DNA of 64,000 bases from Paenarthrobacter nicotinovorans (GTDB taxonomy: Bacteria; Actinomycetota; Actinomycetes; Actinomycetales; Micrococcaceae). The number at the start of each line of letters is the position of its first letter. The stretch's first letter is position 1. Both the position numbers and the translations under genes were made by a program. Below are positions 53,815-62,938 of this stretch, one piece after another. The notes beneath the pieces are model-generated. The model saw only the letters and a list, made by a program, of their open reading frames with translations. It was not told the DNA's origin and did not search any database. The stretch spans positions 3,286,001-3,350,000 of the forward strand of contig NZ_CP089293.1 in the NCBI RefSeq assembly GCF_021919345.1, in the 5' to 3' direction.

Positions 53815-56800
53815 CTATTTTTCCGTTCCGTAGCTTTTGGAGGGCTCACCGATGTTGGTCATCGCCGCCTGTTCGAGATCAGCCGGTTCGACAAACCAGA
53901 TGGTCGTTTCGCCGTTGGTCGGGCCCGGCGTCGAGACCAAGGGCCTTGCATGCTCCTTCAACCAGGCGAGCATGGTGGGATTGGCATAGCCGTAGCCTTG
54001 GCTGGTGGGTTTGGATTGGGTCAGGATGTAGCTGGCCCCGTTCTGCTTCATCAGGGGCGCCGAAGGCCAGATACCAAACCGCGGGTCATCCAGATAGGCG
54101 AAGTGGCCTGTGCTGTTGGTGACGCTGATCCGTGCGTCCGCTGGCAGGTTCGCCTGCACCCAGTCGTTGGACCGGACGAAGCCGTTGTCCACCGTCAATT
54201 CAGTCCGAAGACCCAGCACCACGGTCAACGCCACGAAACAGACGCTGACGACGCCAAGGGTTCTGCGTGCGCGGTGGTATCTCTCTTTGAGCTCCACCAC
54301 CACAATGACCGAACACAACGCGCCGGCCACCATGACGCCGTACCCGTACTGTTCCTCAAAGGTGCCAAACCCCGCGCTGTAGACGCCGGCGGCTCCCAGG
54401 GCCAAGCCGCCCAGCCCGACCAGTCGCCTCCCGGCATGATGGCTGAAGCACAGGACGAGTCCCACCAGCGGGCACAGGCCCAGCAGAAGATAGCTCGTGC
54501 CGAAATGCCCGCTTTGCTCAATAAGGCGCGACACCAAGCTCGGTGATCCCTCAGAAGTGAAGCCGGTGGTCTTCTCCACACCGGACATGCGCACCAGCCC
54601 GTGGGTCTTTGCCCACACCCAATCGGAAAAATGACCGCCGGCGGCAACCACCAGCAAGTAGCTTGCATAAGGCAGTACGCCGAAGACTGTCAGCACCAGC
54701 GCTTCCCGCCACGGAAGGGTCTTCTTCCACACAACGGCGGCCAGCACGGGAGCCAGCGTGCAAATGAAGAAGAAGTCCTTGCACAGGATGGAGTACCCGA
54801 ACAACAATCCGGCAGCCATCAATCTGAGGAACCATCGCGCCCTGCTCCCAGGCTCGCGGGCGCCCACAAGCAACAACATCCCGGCCAGCGCGGGAACCAT
54901 GGCAGATGTCTCAAGGAAGGCGTGGCTGTTGTTGCGCAGGATGAACGGTTCAAAGGCCAGGAGCACGGCGGTAAGCCAGGCAGCGGTCTTCGTGGCCAGA
55001 TGGCCGACCAACAAGAATCCGAGCCCCACGGTGACAGCCCCCAGAACGCCGTTGAGCCACCGTAGCTGCAGCGTCACATCGATGATGTCCCCGAAAATGC
55101 CTAACACCTTGATGACTCCCGCTTCAAGCAGGAAATATCCGGGCGGATGCAGGAAGAACGGCCCGTCCGGCAGCGTGGGAAACATGCCGTTGCTGACCGA
55201 CTCCCCCAGCCGCACATACAACATTTCATCCACCCACAACTCGAAGCCGCGCTCCAGCCCCAGCGCCCGGACACCGAACGCTGCGACAACAACCCAGCCG
55301 ACTGCCAGTGATTTATTGGACGCTCCTCTTCTGATCCAGGCCGGCAGGCGCCCCGCGCGCCGGGATCCCGTGTGGTTGGACCGACGGCCGGAACTCCTTC
55401 TACGGGCACCCTGAGTGCGGCGGCGGAAAAACTTGAAGTCGTTCCTGTGGGGCAGCAAACCGCGCTGGTGTGCCAACACAGCGACCCCGCTGATCATGGC
55501 GGGCAGAAGCCAAAGCAGTGGCTGCAGGTGGGCGGCCACGCCGAGGACCACGATCAGGGCGACCGCCAGGATGGCAAAACGGCCTGCTCCCTTTCCGGGG
55601 TTGGCGTTGGCCAGCACAGGGCGGGCCAGAACAGCCATGACCAAGGCCGCCGACACTGCCCCGGCCGCGGCACCTGCCGCCATGCCCGGTACCCTGTTCA
55701 ACTCCCATCCAACCCAAAGCCCGCCAACCAGCAAGAGGCATGCACATGCGAGGCCCAGTTGGCATCGGCGATAGGCGCGCACAGCCAGAAGGATCGTGGA
55801 AAGCACCATCAGGACGGCATAACCGAGACCTGATGCGGCCAGCCACGGGAGGAGGTCAATGGAACCGTGGTACTTCCGGGGAATCACCAGGCCGGCCAGC
55901 AGAGGCGGTGCCGTGGCAATGATGGCAAAGGCCACCACGGCCAACTGCCCGAACGAGGAAAAGGCTCCGGCAAGAATCCGGCCAACATCAGCGCCAGGGC
56001 TCCGCAACAAGGGGAATGCCACCAGCGCGGTTCCGGCCGCCACATAGACGGGCCCCTTGGCCAAGGTGGAGAGGGCCTGGAACCCAGCCGCTGCCACCGA
56101 TCCCTGGTCCAGGAAACCAACCACCACCACGTCCATGCCCACCAGCACAGACACGACGCAGAGAACTGAGGCGATGTCGCTGGTTTCCGCCCAACGCCAT
56201 TTCTCACGCAGCACCCTGGGACGCCAGCGCAGGTCACGGTAGAAAGCCGGCGGTACCACCAAACCCGCCAAGGCCCCCACCGCGAAGCCCGTCACCGCGC
56301 CCCCGGCACCCCAAGCCAGCACGGCCACCACCAGGCTGACAAGCAGCCTGACCACAACCTCGGCCACGGTTCCCACGGCGTACCACGTAAAGCGCAATTC
56401 GCCCTGGAGCCATCCGGCAGGCACCGCCACCACAAAAATCGTGAAGGAGGCCAAGCCGACAGCAAGAGCCATGGAGGGAGTACCAATGACGAGAGTGAGG
56501 CAGCCTGTCACGATGGCTGCCACCAGCCCTGCCAGACACGACACAAAGACCGAGAACGACAAACCATCCCGCCGCCCCTCCGAGCCCTCCGCGTGAACAG
56601 CCACGGTGTGGGAAAGAGGAAGGGGAACCAACGCAGCGGCGACGATGCCCACAATGCCTACCAGCATCGCGGCCGCTGCGAACAGGCTGTAATCAGTGGT
56701 TGGAAGCAGGGCCGCCATCAGCAACGTGCAGGCGTAGCTGACCACCCCGACTACACCGGCCGAGACCGCAAGAAGGCCACTGTTCTGCGATACATTCGTG

Positions 56801-56892
56801 CCTTGGTCCGGCGTTCGGTTGGCGCGGCCGCCTGTGTCCGCCTCCCGGGAAGGGAAAGGTGCGGTGTCCGCGTCCACGGAGCTATTGGCCAT
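53815..56892 (-). CDS. Fusion of polysaccharide flippase-like and GT-C (GT39-like) glycosyltransferase
   Basis: This is one uninterrupted frame of 1025 residues. Residues about 38-490 have 12-14 membrane spans in the pattern of MOP/Wzx-type flippases (LLAVSAGVVGVVSYACTLLM near the start). Residues about 490-540 are a very basic linker (RRRTQGARRRSSGRRSNHTG). From about 540 a GT-C transferase begins: FELWVDEMLYVRLGES carries the Asp-Glu of the first outer loop typical of GT39/ArnT enzymes, then LHPPGYFLLE and further spans, ending in a soluble domain with VTNSTGHFAYLDD. One chain could thus flip a lipid-linked glycan and transfer a polyprenyl-phosphate sugar outside. Confidence 0.82.
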   Translation of the reverse strand: MANSSVDADTAPFPSREADTGGRANRTPDQGTNVSQNSGLLAVSAGVVGVVSYACTLLMAALLPTTDYSLFAAAAMLVGIVGIVAAALVPLPLSHTVAVHAEGSEGRRDGLSFSVFVSCLAGLVAAIVTGCLTLVIGTPSMALAVGLASFTIFVVAVPAGWLQGELRFTWYAVGTVAEVVVRLLVSLVVAVLAWGAGGAVTGFAVGALAGLVVPPAFYRDLRWRPRVLREKWRWAETSDIASVLCVVSVLVGMDVVVVGFLDQGSVAAAGFQALSTLAKGPVYVAAGTALVAFPLLRSPGADVGRILAGAFSSFGQLAVVAFAIIATAPPLLAGLVIPRKYHGSIDLLPWLAASGLGYAVLMVLSTILLAVRAYRRCQLGLACACLLLVGGLWVGWELNRVPGMAAGAAAGAVSAALVMAVLARPVLANANPGKGAGRFAILAVALIVVLGVAAHLQPLLWLLPAMISGVAVLAHQRGLLPHRNDFKFFRRRTQGARRRSSGRRSNHTGSRRAGRLPAWIRRGASNKSLAVGWVVVAAFGVRALGLERGFELWVDEMLYVRLGESVSNGMFPTLPDGPFFLHPPGYFLLEAGVIKVLGIFGDIIDVTLQLRWLNGVLGAVTVGLGFLLVGHLATKTAAWLTAVLLAFEPFILRNNSHAFLETSAMVPALAGMLLLVGAREPGSRARWFLRLMAAGLLFGYSILCKDFFFICTLAPVLAAVVWKKTLPWREALVLTVFGVLPYASYLLVVAAGGHFSDWVWAKTHGLVRMSGVEKTTGFTSEGSPSLVSRLIEQSGHFGTSYLLLGLCPLVGLVLCFSHHAGRRLVGLGGLALGAAGVYSAGFGTFEEQYGYGVMVAGALCSVIVVVELKERYHRARRTLGVVSVCFVALTVVLGLRTELTVDNGFVRSNDWVQANLPADARISVTNSTGHFAYLDDPRFGIWPSAPLMKQNGASYILTQSKPTSQGYGYANPTMLAWLKEHARPLVSTPGPTNGETTIWFVEPADLEQAAMTNIGEPSKSYGTEK

Positions 56893-58324
56893 CGATTACA
56901 TCAGCCGGAGCAAACAGGCTTTCGGGTCCGGCAAGAAGCGTGTAGCGGCCCGCCTGGCGAAGTTCCGGATTGGCAACGCCAATGCTCTGTGCTGCAGCGA
57001 AAGCCTCGAATTCGTCGCGTCCCTTCATCAGGATCGCCACGCGCCCGTCACTGCTCAGGGCTACTTCATCGGTAGGCCGCAGAATCGACTTGAGGGATGC
57101 TCCGTGCGGCAGTTCGAAACGAACCAGGGTGGAGAGATCCGAGTGACAGGCCCGGGGATCTCCACCGTCCCGCCGCAACTTCTCCTCTTCCAGCAGCACC
57201 CCCGTGAGCAACCTGGTGCTGCGCTCCCAAGTGAAACAACGGGCCCACTCACGGCACTCATCCGCAATGTCCGTGAAACTGCCCGGCTGGGACAACGTGG
57301 CCATGACTTGAACCATGGTGCGGCCAATATCTGCAGGGTTGTCCACCAGCCAGCCTGTCCTGCCATCAACCACCGAGTCCCGTATTCCGGGCACGCGAAG
57401 CGCCAGGCAGGGAACTCCCCAGGCCGCGGCCTCAACCACCGAACAACCCCAGCCTTCGGAGGCCGAGGTGGAAGCTGTCAGCCAGGCCCTGCCCAGCAGT
57501 TCGTCGCGGACGCCGTCGGGCTGATAACCATGGAATGTCACTGCATGATCCAGGCCAAGATCCATCGCGATCTGCTGCAAACGTGCCCGTTCCGGCCCGT
57601 CCCCAACGATGTCCATCCTCAGGTTCGGAACGCTTCGTGCGGCAACGGCGAACTGGCCCAGCAGCAGATCCAGCCGCTTATGCGGCACCAAACGGCTGAC
57701 GACGGCGACGGTTGGCTCAGTTGCCCGTGTGGCCACTGCCTTGGGGATGTCGATGGTGCCGTTCGGAACCACGTGGATGGGGCTTCCAAAGCCAAGCTTC
57801 CGCAATTCCAGCCGCGTTGACGGTGACACCGCAACCATCGAGCGCCGCCCGTAGACCCTCTTGGCTCCTGCACTCTCCAGGAACCTGCCCACGGCAGCCA
57901 ACGGTGGAGAGAACCTGCTGCGGAACTGCTCCTGATGGACGTGGTGCACCAGCTGGATGATCGGAACATCCTTGGGCAGGAACAGCGGGGAAAAGAACGG
58001 AATCCCGTTCTGGCAATCCACCACGGCGTCAAACTGTCCGGCGCTGCGCAGGAGTCTGGCTGCGGTCTTTCCGTAGATGGACAGCGGTCCGCCGGCACGG
58101 AGTATCCGGATGCCGTCGATTGCATCCTCCGGCAACTGACCGGCGTCGCGCGCTGTGAACCAGGTGACCTTTACGCCGCTGTCCACCCACCTCTTGGATA
58201 TCTGGTGCATGTATTGCTCGGCACCGCCGGCAAGGGAGTGCCGGATATCGCGCCAGTTGAGCACCAGCACCCGCTTTCCAGCAAGCCTCGCGGGAGAGTT
58301 CATGTCGGGCAGGGCAAAGGTCAT
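56882..58324 (-). CDS. Glycosyltransferase family 4 with C-terminal extension
   Basis: A 480-residue GT-B enzyme. Acceptor side: LNWRDIRHSLAGGAEQYMHQ; donor side: VAVVSRLVPHKRLDLLLGQF, MDIVGDGPERARLQQIA, and the E-x7-E region STSASEGWGCSVVEAAAWGV. The catalytic part ends near residue 385. An extra domain of about 85 residues follows (LVRFELPHGASLKSILRPTD, VAILMKGRDEFEAFAAA) of unknown role. It overlaps the flippase fusion by 11 bases and starts inside the GT2 stop (ATGA). Confidence 0.88.
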   Translation of the reverse strand: MTFALPDMNSPARLAGKRVLVLNWRDIRHSLAGGAEQYMHQISKRWVDSGVKVTWFTARDAGQLPEDAIDGIRILRAGGPLSIYGKTAARLLRSAGQFDAVVDCQNGIPFFSPLFLPKDVPIIQLVHHVHQEQFRSRFSPPLAAVGRFLESAGAKRVYGRRSMVAVSPSTRLELRKLGFGSPIHVVPNGTIDIPKAVATRATEPTVAVVSRLVPHKRLDLLLGQFAVAARSVPNLRMDIVGDGPERARLQQIAMDLGLDHAVTFHGYQPDGVRDELLGRAWLTASTSASEGWGCSVVEAAAWGVPCLALRVPGIRDSVVDGRTGWLVDNPADIGRTMVQVMATLSQPGSFTDIADECREWARCFTWERSTRLLTGVLLEEEKLRRDGGDPRACHSDLSTLVRFELPHGASLKSILRPTDEVALSSDGRVAILMKGRDEFEAFAAAQSIGVANPELRQAGRYTLLAGPESLFAPADVIDGQ

Positions 58325-59118
58325 GATGTTGCTTTCTGAAGTTGGATCACTGATGCGAAGCTGGCAACGCCATCGTGGAAGGGACGGAAAGTGGACTCAG
58401 CACCATCCGTCCAGGCCACGGGGAGTTCGATGATCCTCGCGCCGTTGTTCTGTAGCCGCAGGAGGAGTTCGACATCGAAGGCGAAGCCCGTGCTCCGGCA
58501 CTGCACCATGGCCGCGGTGAGCGCGTCGCGTTCGAAGAACTTGAAACCGCACTGGGTGTCCTGGATCCCCTTGACCTTGGAGCGCGTCAATACCCGGAAG
58601 GCTGTGCCTCCCATCCGGCGTCCCAAATGCTGGGGCCGCACAAAGGTGGAACCGGGCGAATGGCGCGAGGCAATGACGGCGGCTGCGCCGCGCGAGAGAT
58701 GGGCCATGGTCTTGCTGAGTGTTTCCAGCGGAGTGGCGAGATCGGCATCGAAGAAGCCGGTGAATTTCGATGTTCCGCTCAGCAGGCCACGGCGGACTGC
58801 CGCCCCCTTGCCCCGGCGGGCGCAGCCCACCACGGACACCGGCACGATGCCGCGCTGTTCACGGGAGATCCGGCGCACCACGGCGGCTGTCTCATCCACA
58901 CTGCCGTTGTCCACCACCACGATGCGCGACGACCATGCCTGGCCGGCCAGGAAGTCGATGGTTTGGTGCAGGGTGTGGGGAATCCTGGCGGCCTCGTTGT
59001 AGGCAGGAATGATGACCTCAAGGTCCACGACGGACCGGCGCATGGATTCGGAGGGCCACCGGGGATGAGGATTCCCTCTCTTGCCGGGGTGAAAACTTTG
59101 CGGGTAAAGCGTGAACAT
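58321..59118 (-). CDS. Glycosyltransferase family 2, polyprenyl-phosphate sugar synthase-like
   Basis: This 265-residue GT-A enzyme starts at ATG 59118 with GGAGG five bases upstream; the longer frame upstream is unsupported. Motifs: EVIIPAYNEAARIP, IVVVDNGSVDETAAVV, FFDADLATPLETL (DxD-type metal site) and the dolichyl-phosphate-glucose-synthase-like GIQDTQCGFKFFERDA. It has no C-terminal membrane spans, like Alg5/GtrB cores. It probably loads a sugar onto polyprenyl phosphate as donor for the GT-C half of the fusion protein. First gene of the operon. Confidence 0.88.
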   Translation of the reverse strand: MFTLYPQSFHPGKRGNPHPRWPSESMRRSVVDLEVIIPAYNEAARIPHTLHQTIDFLAGQAWSSRIVVVDNGSVDETAAVVRRISREQRGIVPVSVVGCARRGKGAAVRRGLLSGTSKFTGFFDADLATPLETLSKTMAHLSRGAAAVIASRHSPGSTFVRPQHLGRRMGGTAFRVLTRSKVKGIQDTQCGFKFFERDALTAAMVQCRSTGFAFDVELLLRLQNNGARIIELPVAWTDGAESTFRPFHDGVASFASVIQLQKATS

Positions 59119-59311
59119 CCGAACCTCCAACTTTCCGGGCACCGTACGAAATCGTGCTCGCCTATAAGCAGTGGGGGTGCTGCGCGAGTCATGACGCAGA
59201 TCCGCGAGGATCTCCCGGGAGATGGGGTCGCTCCCGGCTTCCCCGGGACGTGCCCGGCGCTCTGAGCGAAATTGCTGGTTCAGTGTCGGAGCGCGTCTAT
59301 AGAGTGGCCCC

Positions 59312-61531
59312 ATGAGCCACATTTCTTCTGCATCCCCGGTAACCCGCGAAACTGTTCCGGAGCCGCCCGTTGCCAAGCGGGTTCCCACCCGGCGGGAACA
59401 TCACGGCGATGTTTTCGTGGACCAGTACGAGTGGCTCCGGGACAAGGAATCACCGGAAGTCGTGGAGCACCTGAAAGCGGAGAACGCCTACCAGGAGGCC
59501 GTGACTGCGCACCAGGAGCCATTGCGCGAAGCGATGTTCCAGGAGATCAAGGGCCGCACCCAGGAAACGGATCTTTCGGTCCCCAGCCGCAAGGATGGCT
59601 GGTGGTACTACAGCCGCTCGGTGGAGGGCAAGGAGTACAGCATCCAGTGCCGCGTCCTGGCCCGGAACACGGGCGATCCCGTGGCGGACTGGACTCCCCC
59701 GGCCGTGGAGGCCGGCGTGGAACTGCCCGGCGAGGAAGTGCTCCTTGACGGCAACATCGAAGCCGAGGGCCAGCCGTTCTTCAGCGTCGGCGGCGCTGCC
59801 GTGACCGTGGATGGCAACCTCTACGCCTACGCAGTGGACAACTCCGGGGACGAACGATTCACTCTGCGGATCAAGGACCTGCGCACAGGCGAACTCCTTC
59901 CGGATGTCATTGAGGACATTTTCTACGGGGTTGCCTTCTCCCCGGACGGCACCAGGCTCTTCTACACAGTGGTGGACGAGTCGTGGCGGCCCTACCAGGT
60001 CAAGGCCCACGTCCTGGGCACGCCCGTCACCGAGGATGAGGTTCTCTACCAGGAGGACGACGTCGCCATGTGGCTGGGCTTCGACCTCGCCTCCGACCGT
60101 CGCCACCTCGTGCTCAGCATCGGCTGCTCGGAGTTCAGCGAAACCCGCCTGCTTCGTTTCGACGACTACGAATCCGGCCTCAGCACCGTCATTCCACGTG
60201 AAGAGCACATTCTCTACGAGGCCGAGCCCTTCCTCCTGGACGGCCGGGAAACCCTGCTCCTGACCCACAACAAGGACGCCATCAACTCGATGGTCAGCCT
60301 GGTGGACCCGGCGGAGCTCACCAAGCCCATCGCCGCGCAGAACTGGCGTACCGTCGTCGCGCATTCGGACGACGTCAGGGTCAACGGCGCAGGCGTGACC
60401 TCCACCCATCTGGTTCTTTCCATCCGCAAAGACACCATCGAAAGGGTGCAGGTGCTGCCGTTGGCAGGGCTGGGCACCCCGGCTCAGGGCGCACCCGTGG
60501 AGCCGGCCTTCGACGAAGAGCTCTACACGGCAGGCGTTTCGGGCTCGGATTATGAAGCCCCCGTGATCCGGATGGGCTACACCTCCTACTTCACACCGTC
60601 ACGGGTGTACGACTTCGTCCTCCCCACTCCCGGGCTGCCCGATGGCCAGCTTCTGCTCCGCAAGCAAAGCCCCGTCCTGGGCGGCTACTCCTCTTCCGAC
60701 TACGTGGCGACGCGCGAATGGGCAACGGCCGACGACGGCACCCGGGTCCCGTTGTCGGTACTGCGTCACGCTTCGGTACAGCCTGACGGCACTGCGGCGG
60801 GTCTCGTCTACGGATATGGCTCGTACGAGGTCAGCATGGACCCCGGATTCGGCGTGGCGCGGTTGTCACTCCTGGACCGCGGCATCGTCATGGTCATCGC
60901 CCATATCCGGGGCGGCGGCGAACTGGGACGCCACTGGTACGAGGACGGGAAGAAGCTCAACAAGAAGAACACCTTCACGGACTTCATTGCCGCAACGGAC
61001 TGGCTGGCATCCTCGGGCTTGGTCGACCCCTCGCGTATTGCCGCAATGGGCGGCTCCGCAGGCGGACTGCTGATGGGCGCCGTCGCCAACATGGCCCCCG
61101 AAAAGTACGCTGCGGTGGTGGCGCAGGTCCCGTTCGTGGACGCCCTGACCACCATCCTGGACCCCGAGCTGCCTTTGTCCGCCCTCGAATGGGAGGAATG
61201 GGGAAACCCGATTACCGATCCCCAGGCGTATGCGTACATGAAGTCCTACACTCCCTACGAGAATGTGGGAGCCACGGCCTATCCAAAGATCGCCGCTGTG
61301 ACGTCCTTCAATGACACCCGTGTGCTTTACGTTGAACCGGCCAAGTGGGTCCAGGCTCTACGCGCCACCTCCACTGGGACGGAGCCGATCGTCATGAAGA
61401 TCGAGATGGACGGCGGCCACGGTGGCGCGTCTGGCCGCTACGTGCAGTGGCGCGAGCGTGCCTGGGACTACGCCTTCGTGGCCGACTCCCTGGGCGCCAC
61501 GAAACTGCTTCCGGGAGCCGGCCTCAAGTAG
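59312..61531 (+). CDS. ptrB: Oligopeptidase B (S9A prolyl oligopeptidase family)
   Basis: This 739-residue serine peptidase cleaves short peptides after basic residues. A beta-propeller fills about 80-430 and the alpha/beta hydrolase domain the rest. The triad is Ser582 in MGGSAGGLLMG, Asp668 in SFNDTRVLY and His703 in MDGGHGGASGRY. HIRGGGELGRHWYEDGKKLN is a strong family marker. No signal peptide, so cytoplasmic. It diverges from the glycan operon over about 190 bases and overlaps the methyltransferase by eight bases at its end. Confidence 0.95.
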   Translation: MSHISSASPVTRETVPEPPVAKRVPTRREHHGDVFVDQYEWLRDKESPEVVEHLKAENAYQEAVTAHQEPLREAMFQEIKGRTQETDLSVPSRKDGWWYYSRSVEGKEYSIQCRVLARNTGDPVADWTPPAVEAGVELPGEEVLLDGNIEAEGQPFFSVGGAAVTVDGNLYAYAVDNSGDERFTLRIKDLRTGELLPDVIEDIFYGVAFSPDGTRLFYTVVDESWRPYQVKAHVLGTPVTEDEVLYQEDDVAMWLGFDLASDRRHLVLSIGCSEFSETRLLRFDDYESGLSTVIPREEHILYEAEPFLLDGRETLLLTHNKDAINSMVSLVDPAELTKPIAAQNWRTVVAHSDDVRVNGAGVTSTHLVLSIRKDTIERVQVLPLAGLGTPAQGAPVEPAFDEELYTAGVSGSDYEAPVIRMGYTSYFTPSRVYDFVLPTPGLPDGQLLLRKQSPVLGGYSSSDYVATREWATADDGTRVPLSVLRHASVQPDGTAAGLVYGYGSYEVSMDPGFGVARLSLLDRGIVMVIAHIRGGGELGRHWYEDGKKLNKKNTFTDFIAATDWLASSGLVDPSRIAAMGGSAGGLLMGAVANMAPEKYAAVVAQVPFVDALTTILDPELPLSALEWEEWGNPITDPQAYAYMKSYTPYENVGATAYPKIAAVTSFNDTRVLYVEPAKWVQALRATSTGTEPIVMKIEMDGGHGGASGRYVQWRERAWDYAFVADSLGATKLLPGAGLK

Positions 61532-62333
61532 CCCTTGAGCGGAGGATGGCGTAATACCCCGGGATCACATCCGGAACCGATGGGTTGCTCAACGGGCGGG
61601 TTTCGATGTTCGTCGCGCCGTCCTCCACAAGGTTCCAGTCCGCCGTCGGAAAGGCCTTGGCGCGCTGCGCCGCGCCGAAGCGGCCCGGCATTGGCAATCC
61701 GCGGATGGCCCATTCAAGCGGTGCAGGGATCGACTTGCGGGTAGCGCCGAGGTGGCTGACGTAGTCCACGGGGGTGCCGGGAAAGTTGGTCTCTGCCAGG
61801 AACACGCCGCCATGGCGTCCGACGACGGGCAGCAGGTTTGCCGCCAAGGCTGCACGTCCTTTGCGGTCCAGCACGTGCAGCACGCCTCGGATGAAGACGT
61901 TGGCGTCGCCGGTCCAGCCCGCCTTTTCCAGCGCCGTTGCGACAGTCTGCGCAGCGTCCGGTGCCGTCATGTCGCACACGGCGAATGCCGCCGTCGTGAT
62001 GCCGGCTGACTCCTGCCGGGCGCGGTCGATGGCGTTGGCGGAGTAGTCGAGCCCCAGGGCCAGGGGGAAGTGCCCTGCGAGGAGCCGGGTGAAACTGCCG
62101 TTGCCGCATCCAACGTCCACCACAGCGAGGGCCGGGTCAAGTTTCGCCAGCTTGGGAAGGTAGCCGTTCAGTTCATGGTCGCTTCCCGAGTCCCAGAGGA
62201 CATCGCCGCTGGCTCCCGTCGATCGCACGTTGCCCCAGTATTGGTCCCAGGCGGTCAGCGGATCCTTGGGCGCCGAAGAGGAGAGCCTGATGAGGCGTGG
62301 GATCAGCAGGTACTTCCTCAGCGCAGAGAGCAT
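61524..62333 (-). CDS. Class I SAM-dependent methyltransferase
   Basis: The 269-residue protein has the SAM-binding motif VVDVGCGNGSFTRLLAG, the acidic residue after strand 2 in LGLDYSANAIDRA, and an AAFAVCDMT segment for the adenine side. A downstream segment (FLAETNFPGTPVDYVSHLGA) forms the substrate part. The substrate is not predictable. It is followed on the same strand by nothing and preceded 19 bases upstream by the DUF7793-like gene, so the two may be co-transcribed. Confidence 0.85.
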   Translation of the reverse strand: MLSALRKYLLIPRLIRLSSSAPKDPLTAWDQYWGNVRSTGASGDVLWDSGSDHELNGYLPKLAKLDPALAVVDVGCGNGSFTRLLAGHFPLALGLDYSANAIDRARQESAGITTAAFAVCDMTAPDAAQTVATALEKAGWTGDANVFIRGVLHVLDRKGRAALAANLLPVVGRHGGVFLAETNFPGTPVDYVSHLGATRKSIPAPLEWAIRGLPMPGRFGAAQRAKAFPTADWNLVEDGATNIETRPLSNPSVPDVIPGYYAILRSRAT

Positions 62334-62352
62334 GCTCCAAATATAGGGTGCC

Positions 62353-62736
62353 TTATCCCTGCACCAGCCACTCCAGCGCTTCTGTTTCGGAGGTGAAGAA
62401 TTTGGTGGGACACGGCGGCTTCATGATGCCCAGGAAGAAATTGGCAATGACCCGGTCCACCGGCGACGAACCCCAAAGGGCGATCCTGTTGGCTTGGCAG
62501 GGTTTGGCGAAGACGGAGCGGGCGCCGCGCGTGACGTCGTCCGTGGTTGCCATGTCCACAATCATGGGGTGGCGTTCCTGGCCGCACAGCTCGTTGACCC
62601 GGTCCATGGCCCGCTGTGCGTCCCCTTCCTTGATCCTGGCGCCGCGAGGCCAGGTAAGACGCAGAATTCCGGACTCTTCAAGCTCCAGCTCAAACATCAC
62701 CTGCTGGTGTTCCGGCGGTGTGGCGGGTTGGTCCAC
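62353..62736 (-). CDS. DUF7793-like (STAS-like) protein, second copy
   Basis: This 127-residue relative of the protein at 17683-18096 has the same order of motifs: LTWPRGARIKEGDAQRAMDR, HPMIVDMATTDDVTRGARSV, FAKPCQANRIALWGSSPVDR and FFTSETEALEWL. I place the start at GTG 62736, four bases after GAGGAG; ATG 62748 lacks a ribosome binding site. Function unknown. It diverges from the GAF histidine kinase. Confidence 0.75.
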   Translation of the reverse strand: MDQPATPPEHQQVMFELELEESGILRLTWPRGARIKEGDAQRAMDRVNELCGQERHPMIVDMATTDDVTRGARSVFAKPCQANRIALWGSSPVDRVIANFFLGIMKPPCPTKFFTSETEALEWLVQG

Positions 62737-62938
62737 GATGCTCCTCATCCGATTCTGTGCCACAGGCAGTGGGCTTCGGTGCTTCTTCAAGGCTGTCGAA
62801 TCCGGAGGACAATGTAAAGGCGTGATCCACGACTCATCCAGCCCGTTTGCTGCGTGGCGTCCGTACGCCCCCACGCCGCTGATAGGGTGTTGCCACATCC
62901 GGAATTTACGTGGTTAAGCGTTGAAGGGAAGGGGCTCA

